Position numbers and translations under genes: made by a program | Source of the DNA: Cinclus cinclus | Lineage: Eukaryota > Chordata > Aves > Passeriformes > Cinclidae | NCBI RefSeq assembly: GCF_963662255.1 | Contig: NC_085047.1 | Span: 99,083,619-99,147,618 of the forward strand | Reading direction: 5' to 3' | DNA: 64,000 nt | Notes under the pieces: model-generated | Seen by the model: the letters and a program-made list of their open reading frames with translations, nothing else | Told to the model about the DNA's origin: nothing | The model's database searches: none | Shown here: one piece after another, positions 1 through 12,200 of the stretch | How the letters are laid out: every line of letters starts with the position of its first letter | Numbering within the stretch: position 1 is the first letter of the stretch

Positions 1-1092
1 CTCTTTCTAATGTTGCTGTGTGATCCTGTGTGGTTTACTGCTACTAATTTGCTTATCTTGACACTGATTCATATGCCCTAGCAATTTTAAGGTCATTCAG
101 GACCATTACATCATAAGGGTTAAACTCTGTATAATATAGGCTTTTTCTGAATCTATGTAGCTACCTTTCTATTAGGCTGGTACTTATCATGGAGTGCAGT
201 TTCTAGAAGTGTTTGGTCTTCATTTACAGATGTGGAAGATGCTTTGCACTCTAACTTCATCAGTAGTTAATGGTCCTCATTGCTGAAAAATGTAATTAAG
301 CTCTGTTTCTAATATGAATTTGTCTGGCTTCAATTTCCAGGCATTGCCTCTGGTTTGTTCAGAGCTCCAATACTCTATTCTTAGTGAGATGTTTATACTT
401 TCTAATGAAGTCACTTTTCAATACTCTTGTTCTAAACTAATCAGACATCTCTTTAACTCTTGCTGTAAGGCATTTTCTCTAGTCCTTTATTATTACTGTA
501 TTGATATGAATTGGTTAGGTTGTATTTTTATTAAAAGGTTTAAAAGAGAACTGCGCATGCACTGTTAACATCTGCCTGGCCAGTGCAATACAACATACTA
601 AAATCAATGCTCTTTGTTGTTTTCCTGTTGATTTATCCAAAAATTGCTCTGTACTTCTTCCTTTATGTGTCATCATCCTAGGAGATGAGATTCACTTACT
701 AGTTCACTTGGAATTTTTTTGTAGATGTTACTCTTCAAAAAATGTAGAGTTTTACGGAATAGGTTACAATATTTTATGCCCAACTATAAATTTTAGATTA
801 TTTTCCTGGTTCCTCTGCCAGTGATGGCTTGTATTAACAGCAACTTTTTGTCTTCTGGATCATTAGTGAACTGTTAAATAGCAAAGGGCCAAAAACTGTT
901 CTTGTTGGGCCCTACATAGTTACAAATTTTTGTTAAATAATGCTTTTTAAAAATTTAATTTTATTATGTTTGCTAATTACTTGATTTTTAAATCAAAATA
1001 ATGAATGGATAAATCATTTGTCTTTGGCTTCATGTTTAGTATTGCATTCACCATGTTTTACCTGTCAACTTTTTAGCTGTGGACTGCAGCAA
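1..1092. other. AT-rich unique DNA, nothing recognised
   Basis: I see no repeat family, RNA gene or plausible exon here. The open frames are short and match what AT-rich DNA gives by chance. Confidence 0.6.
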
Positions 1093-1500
1093 GAGGCACT
1101 AAGATGATCAGAAGGCTGGAGCACCTCTCATATGAAGACAGGATGAGAAAGTTGGGGCTGTTCAGGCTGGAAAAGAGAAGGGTCCATCAAGACTTTACAG
1201 CATCTTCCAGGATCTAAGGGGGGCTGGAGAGGGACTTTTCATCAGGGCCTGAAGTGATAGGACACGGGGGAATGGCCTTAAGCTGAAGGAGGGCAGGTTT
1301 AGATTAAATATTAGGAAGAAATTTTGTATTGTGAAGGTGATAAGGTTGCTTAGAGAGACTGTGGACCATTCAACCCTTGAAGTGTTAAAGACCAGGCTGC
1401 ATGGGGCTCTGAGTAAACTGCACTAGTGAAATGTGTCCCTGACCAAAGGTGATCTTTAAGGTCCATCCTTCCAAACCAAATCATTCCATGATTCTATGAG
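1093..1500 (+). mobile_element. CR1: CR1 LINE, 3' end fragment
   Basis: This is the terminal part of a CR1 retrotransposon in sense orientation. It runs from the segment corresponding to 'ctggagcacctctcatatgaagac' through the 'gggggaatggccttaagctgaaggagggcag' stretch typical of the CR1 3' end, and finishes in the CR1 terminal motif 'ccatgattctatgag'. Several small indels and no open frame show an old, 5'-truncated copy. CR1 elements normally insert truncated and lack a poly-A tail, as seen here. Confidence 0.88.
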
Positions 1501-4361
1501 TTTCTCTGTACATCCATTGATTTTAATGCTGGCAGACATATATTTGGATATATTAATGTAAATATTTAAGAATGTAGTTACTTAATATCTGAAAGTAGTT
1601 TCTCAAAACTAAGTTTAATAAAGAAATCTTCAGTTTCAGTGATGATCGGAGCAAAACTTCCTTTGATTTCTGTGAGGCCCATACTGTATATACCTGGGCT
1701 TATGTATGTGAAGCCTGTATAGCTGGAGACTCTAAATAGTATATATATATGTATATATCCAGTTATGTTTCAACTTAATAATTTAATTTATTGAACAGCC
1801 CAGTCAACTATCTAGAAAAGAATAGACCTCTGCCTGTCATGCTGGCCAACTAATTGTGTCTTAAGAAATATTTTAGCTTGTTAAGTATTTGAATGTGATA
1901 TCTGAAATGGGGAAGCTTTGGAAAAATGTTTGGCTTTCCTTTCTGTGCTAAAAGCTACCTTGTCAGTGCTGTGCTGAGAGAACAAATGCATGTAGGTGTG
2001 AGCAAGAACTAACTGGGTTGTGTTAGCAGTGGCCAATGGAAGGGAATTCTCAGCAGGGTCTGGAACTCACTGTCAGTGTAGTTGGGTGCTACAGTCCCTA
2101 AAAACTTGGACTTGGCAGGTTGATTCCAGGCAAAGTCATGCCTGTACTGCCAATGGGCTTCAGTTCTTGCAAAGGGCACTTTGGTGCTCCCAGTGGAGCT
2201 GTTGGAAGGATGGCTGAGACCAGGGATGCTGCCTGCCTCTCACGGGAGGTGAAGGAAGGGTAGAGAGAGTCACTTCTGTGCTTCTCCTTTTGGATTGATG
2301 CTGATTACTACTGTGAGTTCCTTGTACAGAAGGAGATACTTATGTTGTGCCGCTCCCCCTTAAATGCCTTTGCCTGCAGAAAACAGAATAGGGAGAAAAA
2401 CAACACCAAACCTCATTTCTTCCCTTGGTTTTGCAATTTTGGCCATGCTTGTCCTTGGGTTCCTTGCAAATGGAACACTGTTTCAGCTTGCACACTGTAT
2501 TTTGGGCTCTTCCTAACATTTGGACATAAGTAGTGTGCTAGTAACACAGAGCAGCACATGAATATCAAGAATTTGGAAGGGCAAGTATAAAATCAATAAA
2601 ATCAGTGTAAAATGAAAGCCACCAGAAATGTTTGGTTTGCAATTTTTTATGTTATTTATCACTTTTCATTGGCCCCACTATTAAGTGTATTGAAATGTGT
2701 TACCCAGTTTAGCATTTGATTTATGTTAAAGACTGTTAGCCTCAAGATTCAACTGCAGTTTACTAAATGCCTGGGTCATTCTTAATGTCTAGTGGAAAAG
2801 GCCACGGTATGAGACACTTTTCCTATTGCCTCAGAGTAACTTTTACTCTGTGTTTCTCCTCCCAGCCTATGATAAGTTGCCCTGGATTGTTTTGTTGTGG
2901 TATGGGTTTCTTTTTGGACTTTTTGGTTGTAAGGTTGGTTTTATTTTAATATTTTTTTACTTATTTCAAAACTTTTGTGACATCATTATCTGTAATATCT
3001 GGAGTATTAGAAAAAATACCCTTTTCCTTTCCTTTGAGAGTAAAAAATTTGATTCATGCAATGATATGCCATTCATAAACTTTCACAGAAAGTTCTGTTA
3101 GCCAGTTGTTTGTAACACAAACTCTGACATTAGAACTGTGTTTAAATCTTATTTATCAGGTAATTATGATGCCAAACATACTTCCAAAGCTCAGGCTTTC
3201 TGCATAATATGCACAAAATGCCAGAGCGTAATATTTATTATGTTTGTAGGCCCAGAGGGGGAAGAAAGGTGCCAAGTAAACGTAGTGAAGGCTGTCTAAA
3301 TTATTTCACTGGTTGAAGAATAAGGGAACATTTTAATCTTAGAGCCTGTGGGAGTTTGGAAGGAGTGTTTCTGGGAGGAGAGTAAGTATAGACTGAGATT
3401 TGTAGTGATTCAGAGTGTGTTAGTAAAAGCCATGTGGAGAAATTGCTAATTTTGGGCTGATAGGTCATCTCTTGCAGTTCTTTACAGTCTGACAAACTTG
3501 TTTCCTGGTAAAGTACATGTTCAAATTATGTTTGAAGGAGATATAATTGGAGTAATTTTAGAAATTGTATCTAGTAAGGAAGACTTAGGGAATACAGATG
3601 TTTAAAATTTATATGTAGCAATAAAAGATAAATCAGGGAATCTGACTGTAGGGCAGTGTTAAGTAGCATGCCAAGGTAGGCAGTCTGGTCACAAGTGTGG
3701 TAACTTCTCTCCAGGCTCTGATGGACTCTGAAATCTGAAATCTAATGTGTCTGTTCTGAGCTTTGGGAGGCACGTGCGTATTTTAAATTTTTTGTTTCCA
3801 ATTTGCAAATTCCTCTGGTGTTTAGATGACTAAATTGGTTACACTGCCATGGTGCCAGGAAGGCTTGGAGAGTTGTACAGGTGCTGGCTGTGTTTGAGAG
3901 GTGATACAGAAGGAGACCCAAGTTGAGTTTTGGATGACTTATGTGTTCACAGAAGGAGATTTTTAGAGGAAACAAAACCTTATTTGCAGCAGATCTCTTT
4001 GTAAATATTCTAAAAATGGTTTGTCAGAAGAGTTGTATGCTTTCAGCAGTCTGGGTGCTAAGGTGTTATGTCATGTTTGGAAAGAAAAGCACAAACCAGC
4101 TTTGTAAGAGGTTTGACAGAGGCACAGGATACCAATTCTATGCTGAGTAGGAGTTGATTTACTTTTATTAAAGGAAAGAATCTTTAAATGCACTGCTTGA
4201 ATTCTTTGTCTTGATTTTTGATTTTTATAAGACTGATTAAAAAATTTATGACAGTAGATTATCTAAGTTTCCTTGGTTTAATGCTTTTTTTTTCTGCACT
4301 TAGCACCCATTAGCCAGAAGGCATAAGAGTGTGTCTTTGCTTATCCAACCTGCTACAGTGC
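1501..4361. other. Unique AT-rich DNA
   Basis: No gene or repeat family is recognised. A short TA-rich tract lies at about 1,738-1,758. The stretch at 2,020-2,260 is slightly richer in GC but encodes nothing I can identify. Confidence 0.55.
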
Positions 4362-4856
4362 TGTGCTGGTTTTGGTGGGGTAGATTTAATTTTCTTTATG
4401 GTGCTGTTAGGGGGCTGTGTTTTGGATTTGTGCTGAACACAGGGTTGATAATATGGAGGCATTGTTGGTATTGCTGAGCAGTGCTTATACAGAGCCAAGG
4501 CCTTTTCTGACCTTCTACAAATTACAAAGGGATCTTCCATACCATCTGACCTCATGCTTAGTATGTAACATGGGGGAAGGAGAAAGTTGTTTGAAGCAAT
4601 GGTGTTTGTTTTCCCAAGTCACCATTACATGTGATGGGGCCCTGCTCTCCTGGAGATGTCTGATCATGGGAAGCAGTAAATTGCTTCTTCGTTTTGCTAC
4701 CTTGTGTGCATGGTTTTGCTTTCCTCATTACATTTTCTTTATCTCAAACCATGAGTTCTCTTTTACCATTCTAACTCTCTCTCTAATCCTGCCGGTGGGA
4801 CAGTGAGTGAGTGCCTGCTTTGGGGCTTGGCTGCTGGCTGGGGCTAAACCACAACA
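4362..4856 (+). mobile_element. Solo LTR, avian ERVL-type
   Basis: The LTR runs from TGTGCTGGTTTTGG to GGGCTAAACCACAACA and has the TG...CA ends of a retroviral LTR. The order of segments matches an LTR family common in birds: 'ggggctgtgttttggatttgtgctgaa', 'gctgagcagtgcttatacagag', 'tcaaggccttttctg', 'ttcccaagt', 'gcctttgcttt' and 'tgagttctctttta'. The 5 bases before it (agtgc) and after it (aatgc) differ at one site, which fits a decayed 5-bp target duplication, the size usual for ERVL. No internal retroviral sequence adjoins, so this is a solo LTR left by recombination. The family assignment is from memory. Confidence 0.8.
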
Positions 4857-6059
4857 AATGCCAAAGATGAGTTCATTTAAACCAGAGGCAAACAACCCAA
4901 GGGCTATGATAAACTGGCTCCTGGTATATCAGGAATTTGTGTGCCCTTAGAGGATGGTGACTTCAGTCTGGGCAGACTTGCCTCTTGGAGAAGGTAAATG
5001 TCACCAGCTGGCCCATCTGCAGTCTTCCCAAACTATAGGAAGTTGGTAGCAGGTTCATCTCAAGCTGTGGTTCACAGTTCCTTCCTCTGAATGGCACATG
5101 GTGAGGATGGGGAACAGTCTATCACAATATGCTCTTTGGAAGATGGTTTGAAATTACTGAGCCATCATTTAAATCTCCCCAAAGCCAAATGTAGAGCTTC
5201 ATAGTTACATATTTTTCTCTTTATGTAAGTTTTTGCTTTCTCATTTCCCCTTCCTCCTTGTAAACAAAATAGAGAATGATGAACACAATTGAAAGAAATG
5301 TGCTTTGGGAAATAGAAAATGGTGGAACTAGACAGAAATCTATTTTAAACACATCAGTATTATAACTGAAACAGTGGAGTAAAATGTTAACTTGTTTTTG
5401 CAAAACATTATCTTGAGTTGGCTGCTTACACAAGAGCTGAGTAAGGAACTACCCTTTCTAGATAATAAGTCATCTAATAAAACAGACTTAGATGACATAC
5501 TGATTTTAGCTGATAAATTGGATGAGCAATTATACTTTATTTCAGAATTTAAATAGGATTTATATCTCATATATTAAGAAGACATTTATTTTGATGCTGT
5601 GTAATGCAGTGATTTGCATGGTATGTTTCCTTCATTGCTACTTCTTTTACCTGTTCTTTGCTGAGATACGAACCATCTAGTTTTACTCCTATTCATTTAA
5701 AAACATTAGACTTATTAAAAAAAGTGCATGTCCATACATCACAGCTAAGAGTGAAGGCTCATGGGCTTACATTCCTTGTACTCTTTTAGTCATATGTTTT
5801 AAAGGAGCTTTAAGGAGCAATCAGGAGAAAAAGAGATCAAAATGAAAATCGAGATGCAACCAGCTAAAGTTCTTTTAATGAGAAAATTAAAACTCAAGTA
5901 TACTCTGTAACTGAATTTTTATTTAATACAAATCTCTTAAGTGTAGTTTTAATATTAAGAATAGTTAAATAAATGTGAGACTAAAAGGAAACATGTTTTT
6001 TAAATGTGGATGAGAATATAGTGAATGTATTAAGTGTGGAGAAAGATAAACCTGGTATC
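4857..6059. other. Unique AT-rich DNA
   Basis: No gene, RNA or repeat family is recognised between the solo LTR and the next CR1 fragment. Confidence 0.55.
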
Positions 6060-6200
6060 CTACCTGGTCACAATGGCCAGGCTGAATGGGGCTTTGAGCA
6101 ACCTGGTCTAATTAAATGGCATCCCTTCCCATAGCAGGGGGATTGGAACTTAGATCACCTTTACAATCCTGCCTAACCCAAACCAAACTCTGATTCTAGG
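6060..6200 (+). mobile_element. CR1: CR1 LINE, short 3' tail
   Basis: About 140 bp match the last part of CR1: 'ggccaggctgaatggggctt', 'gagcaacctggtct', a remnant of 'tcccttcccatagcaggggg', 'ttggaacttagatcacctt', and a decayed terminal 'tgattctagg'. This is a sense, heavily truncated copy. Confidence 0.85.
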
Positions 6201-9200
6201 ATAAATGAAAGAAAAAAAAGAATATAATTTTTGTTGTACATTGGAACTCCTAAGGAAACTTCTGAAGCAAAGAATAGAAGTGCTGGGAGGTAAGAGCACT
6301 AGCATATCTGAGGGAAGGCAAGACAGGAGGGACTATGGAAATGAGGAGCAACTACTCTAATGTTAATTCAGTTATATCTAATGCTGAGAGTGTTCCAATG
6401 GAAACTTAACTCCGGTGAGCTTGTATGCTAGAAGAAACCTTTACTACTTAAGGCACTAGTGGATCAAATTGTGAACAAGGACATTAACGATGAACTAGAG
6501 AATGTCCAGATTTAACCAGGTACATCTCATCTCAGTATAAGGATTGTATAAAACAGAGAAAGTTACCTTTGCCTCTTTGCTGATGGGATTGAAACTTCAG
6601 CTCATACTGCTGCTGCAAAGCTGGTGGGATTTTTAAATTAATATAATTTTTCTTTTGTCTTTAGTCAAATGAAAAATCTTCCCACCTCTCTTGCCTTTTT
6701 TATTAATTGGAACATTTTACTCCAAGTTTTAACTGTTTACTACTTTCCATATTGTAATACCCTAAATTTTGTGCACATTTCAGCTCTACCTACTACAATT
6801 TAATTATATCGTAAGCAATATATTTTTCAAAGCTTGGCTTTAGCAAATTAGGTCTTCTCTTTGTCAGGTCTAGGAATGCCTTATCTATATGTAGTCAAGG
6901 TGTGTTAATGTTTCTTGTAAATGCACCTGTGTAAAGTTGTGAATTCTTTGACTTCAGCAATGTTTCCCTGCCAAATGGATGACTGTTAAATTATGAAATG
7001 CTATGTGGTAAATTTCTCTGAGGAGTTGCGTGGCCTCACTTCTGACTATATTAATTCTTTTTTTATGTGAAGAACATCAGAAACTTTGATAATAAATAAC
7101 CAGTTTAATTTGCTCATTGCTGCACCTCTAGACAGAGAGCATTGCTCTTCTTTTGACCAGTACGTTACAGGAACTGTAAGACCTAGTGATAAATTATTAT
7201 CAGAAGGAATTTAATCTAGCTCTTTGTAGATGAATCCTGAAGTGTTTGGTTTCTGAATGTGGACTTTTTTCCTGGTATTTATACTGTGGTGTGGCAGTGA
7301 AGGATCTTTATTCTTGTGCCTAAAGAGCTTTCTGTCTTGGCTCCTATTTCATAATGGATATTTGTACTTATTTTATTTGTATTTAGCTATTCAAACTGAT
7401 TCCAAGGTACTGACTATATGTATCTGACACTTTTGAATGGTATTTTTTCTGTAGTGATGGGGACATAATTCAAAACATTCTCATGTACTGGGCCTGGTGT
7501 GTGTGTTTGTTTGCTGCCATGCTTCTAAATGAAGAATGAACTTACAGAATTTATTTAAAAATTGCCTCTATAATTCTGGGGAAAAAGAAAGCTAGTATAA
7601 AGTTAGTCAACACTGATTATTGCAAGATGGCAGTAAATATTATTTTATATATAAATATATGCACATTTTCATAGAAATCAAAGTATAAAAATTATGAGCT
7701 GAGATAATATTTCAAGTATGTTTTATAATGCAACTATTAAGTGTTTTACAAAACTGGATATAATTCAGGTATTAATTGCCAGAAGATGACCAGATCATAA
7801 CACCTCTAGATGGCATACAGAATTAGAACAAAATAAAACTTCTGTACCTGGAGAGAACTCCAACTGTCTTGATATACAGTGCAATTTTCTTTAGGAGATA
7901 TTTGAATTAATTTGTGCTGCATTATTGGACTTGAGGGGAGGTTATGTTCAGTAAAACTCAGCACCTTGTCTTCTTTCAGGTTAGAAGATAATTCTGCTTT
8001 TGACTTTTTTTTCCCCTACCAATTCACTTCTAATGAAATCTTCCTCCTTACTTTCTGAAAATTGAACTTGTGTAAAGTGCTATGAGTACTCGGAATTACT
8101 TTTAAAAAGTCTTTTTCCCTTGAATATTGATGCATTAAAAACTCATAACACCTATATACCAAGATTTAGTACTTCCAAATTAATTAATTTCCTAAAAGGA
8201 CAAATGAGGTAATTTTACTGTCTGTTCAGGAGTTGATTAATCATGAAGTTAAAAGTGAACATGATCATCATACCATAAGCAGTGGGTGATGTTTGGTGTG
8301 TGAACATTTACTTGCTTGTGCTGTGGGTGTGAATGTGGAGGGGCAGTGCCCTCTGCTCTCTGATTTGAATGCCTAGGAAGAGCAGAACCATCTTGTTGTG
8401 TTGCCCTGGTGCACAACACCTGGTGTGTGAGGACAAACTACACATAATTTGGTTTGTCTAAACCTGTGTGTGCTTCCTGATTCCAGAACATGGTACTGGG
8501 TGAGCCTCTTGATAGAACCATTAGGAGAAAAATACAGAGTTCCAGCCTCTTGCTATAACCCTAAGAAACAGATTGGAACAGTATTTAGAGATTCCTACAC
8601 CATCCCAGAAGTTCCCTGGAAACATTGTTGGTCTTAGGTCTTACAGAAATTGTCCTGATTCTTTCTTTTCCCACTTAAGGGCTCTTGGAAGCCCTGGAAA
8701 GTAAGAGATCATTGATAGTCCTTCAGTGGAAAAGCAGCACAGACCTTCGGTCAGGATAATGATGTCTCCTTAGCCAAACATGGAATTATGATGGAGGCCA
8801 ACCATACAGGCTGGTGTCCCTTCATCCATGCCTTTGGTGGCAGATCCAAACAGATGCTGCGGTCACTAGGACAGGCTGGCTTGGGGAGAGTACTGTGCTG
8901 CTAGATCATACCCTGCTCGGCAGCAGGTGGGGCTCAGCTGTTTGCTCAGTGCTTTGTGTGAAGCTGGTCCTGTTGGCCCTGCCCTGACATGACCATCCTA
9001 TGGCACGAGGTCCAACACATGCAGCCAGCTCCACCACAGGGTCCGGAGACTTGGGGAAGAAAGCAGAGACAGCATGGAAAAAAAGCCACAGCTCTTGTTT
9101 TGGGATCTGACATCAGCAGTGGTTACCTGCCTTGCCCTGGAGCATGTCTGCCTCTGCCTCCTCTGCAGCTCTGTGTACTCACATCATGCCTTATCACCAC

Positions 9201-12200
9201 ACAGAGCTAACAAGCTCTGTTATGACTTAATAAAATGTGCATGAGTTGCCCTGGATTGACATTAGCTGGTATGAAGAAAAACCTTATGGAAATGCTTATT
9301 CCCTTTCACCATTAGATGGAGCAAAGAGCTGTTCTCCCCCTCTATGCTTCAGAGCTCAGAAATCTTTGCTTAAGCTCTTCCAGGGAGCAAAAGAAGCCTC
9401 ATTACTTCCAAGGGCTATGTGTTTGCTTCAGTTTGGAAAAATAAGGTGCCCAGTGCAGAATCCCAGTGTGTTTTCCCCATCTACTTCAAGCTGAAAAAAC
9501 TAAGTATGTGGTAAATTAATACCATCTGCAGTGAAGAAGCTTTTATGCACAAGCTCAATCTTTCATGCATGATTTCTATTTGAACCCTCTTAACTTGCTT
9601 GGAAAGTTAAGCCAAAGCAGTCAAAGGGATGTATAATCAAATACTTCCTTTTGAGAAGTGACTTCTTGCCAACAGGAGGTGAGTGTAACTTGTGCTGAAA
9701 ACTTGAGTTATTAACCTGCTACATTGAGAAATGTAGTTCTTGTGATTTGAAAATTATTTTTGTTTGGTGCATTTTTACATGCTGTGAAACTATACTTGAT
9801 AACTTGTTTTCTGTGGTAGATTCTTTAAAAAATGTACTTCTTTCTGCATTAACTCTTCCTGTTCTTTATTTAGGTGTTTGTTAAGAGGGGCAGGATGAAA
9901 GCCTGCTTGTGCCCAGCTGTGGTTGAAGTTGTATGTGTTTTTCTGTATGTCCATGCATGTCCCATTGTGTTGTGTTTAATTGTTATTTGTTGTTTTTATT
10001 TTGAAGGAACAGTTGCTTGGTCAAAATGGTATTTCTTTCTAGCTGTTCCCCTCTGAAGGTTAGTTGCATCTGGTAAGCACAGAGCTGGTCATGCTTTCAG
10101 TTTGGGACTGAGAGCAGGTTTTATACCTGGCTCCTGGCTAAGCTTTTCCACTCTTGGTACCTTACAGTGTGTGGATAGTTCCTTCCACTGCTTGTTCTTT
10201 CTTGCTTGTGTGTTCATTAGGTTTTCCTATTCTGAGCAAGTGTTTAATAATTTGATTCTGCAAACAGTTATTCTTTTGCTAAGACACTGGAGTCTCATAC
10301 CCGTAGCACATCCTGGAAAAGGACTGCTGTAAAACTGAATTGGGAAATTCAAAAATAAATAATAGTCAAAAGTAAATGTTGCAGCATGCAGCTTGTCATA
10401 CTGTTTTTGCAAGTGTATAATCACTCTGTGTTATAATAATTTGTTAGCATATTTTTCTATTGATATTACTCAGCATTTATTGAGATGATGTTACATCAGA
10501 TGTTCTACTTTTTTATGATGTAAAGAGTTATGCCTTTTAGCAACTCCTTGGACACAATTTTAAGATGTCCTGCTTTAATTTATAAGTCATTATTCCTAGC
10601 TATCTATCTAGGTAATTCAGTAAGAAAGGATATAATTACTTACATGGATTTTTCTGAGTATAGAGATGAATTGTCACAAAGTGGGATCTTGTTCTTCAGA
10701 GGGGACAAAGCTGTTTGGCAAGCTTGCTGCTAATGCATGAAGTTCTGCAAATTTGTACAAAGTAATGTCAGGAGACAAGGTTTTTGGAGAATGAGACAAA
10801 GATATTGTGACGGGATTTGTACATAGTTCAGTACTTGGACATAATCTAGTTCATTATAGCATTGACTATAAGTACTGTAGAGAGATCACTGCAGGCTTAC
10901 CAAAAGTAATAGGATCTATGGATAGCTCTTTTAAATAGAAGCTTCTATTGCAAACTTGGATTTTAAGTGATTTATCATTCTGCAAAGATTATTAGAGACT
11001 TAACTCCTCCAGTTTTTTTCAAAACCAAACATTTAAAGAACTTTCAGGTTATTTGCTTATTCATAGGGAAGAGTCAGTTGCCTATGATTCACTGTAGTGA
11101 ATATTCAATTTAGTCTTTCTTTCTCTTTGTCTTCTCTTGTAGTATGTGTTTTATTTAATTTCAAAATCTTCATGGATCACCTCTACATCTGTAGCTGGCC
11201 TCTCATAAGTAGCAGAAATACCTGTGTGGTGATACAAGCGGAATATTATAATATTGTTATGTGAAGCAGTTCATAAAAAGTTAGTGAATGTGTTTTTGAT
11301 TTTATAAATAAAATGTATTGTTCACTATTGAAAACTGAAAGAAATAAAACACTGAATTTGATTAACATGCACAACTATTTTAGTCAGCTTTTTTTTTCTG
11401 TAGTAAGAACTCTACAAAGTTAAGTGAAAGAATTCTTTTACTAGATGAACTGAAAAATGTGATTTTCTACAGTTTAAAGCTAGATTTTTTTTTTCTCCTG
11501 TCTGTAACTATTGCATACATTTCATGCTGTGGAAACAACAGCCTTGCTCTGTGCATAGTATGGTGCAGTGGCCAAGACACTCATTTAGGAACTCCACATT
11601 TGTTCCCTAATATATTCTAAAGCAGTAATATAATAAACAGTTATTGAGTGGGTTTTTAGTAGTGTGTAGGGTGGATTTATTTTTCTTTGGTTTGGTTTTG
11701 AATCACATTTTGGGAGAAGGAATGAATATTAGGGTGAAAATATTTGGACAACTTGTTCTAGATTCCCATTAAAGTTTTTAGAGTTACTGAAAGTATATAT
11801 TTCTTTCAAAGTATTTGTCAAATACTTAAATGACCTTTCTATCATTAAAAAATAACTGTCTTCCCAAGGTAGCTGATAGCTCTTTACCCTGTGGGAATGT
11901 GCTGGAGAATATCAAAATTACTTTGCATGTTATCTCTGCTTAATATGAAAGCAATCATTTTAAGACCTGTGTATTTTACTTATATAGACATTCCATTCCA
12001 ATTTTTGTTTATACATAATTATTTATGGAATAAATACACTACTCCATCAGAAGCTGCCTATGCTATGTGTGCATGCTGTGCACCTACTGAACTGAAAGAA
12101 GAGGAAAAAAACTTGCAGTTCCAGTAATGCAGAGGTTCTTCTGAAAGGGATAACCTCTTATGAAACATTATCAGAGGACAGCAGTGAGCTGGGGAGCTGT

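Noticed and set aside
4417..4806. 129-codon plus-strand frame
   Set aside because: It lies wholly inside the ERVL-type LTR, which is non-coding.
10530..10950. Possible old CR1 reverse transcriptase segment
   Set aside because: A few words resemble the P-Q-G-S to F-A-D-D interval, but the order and spacing are too weak to support it.
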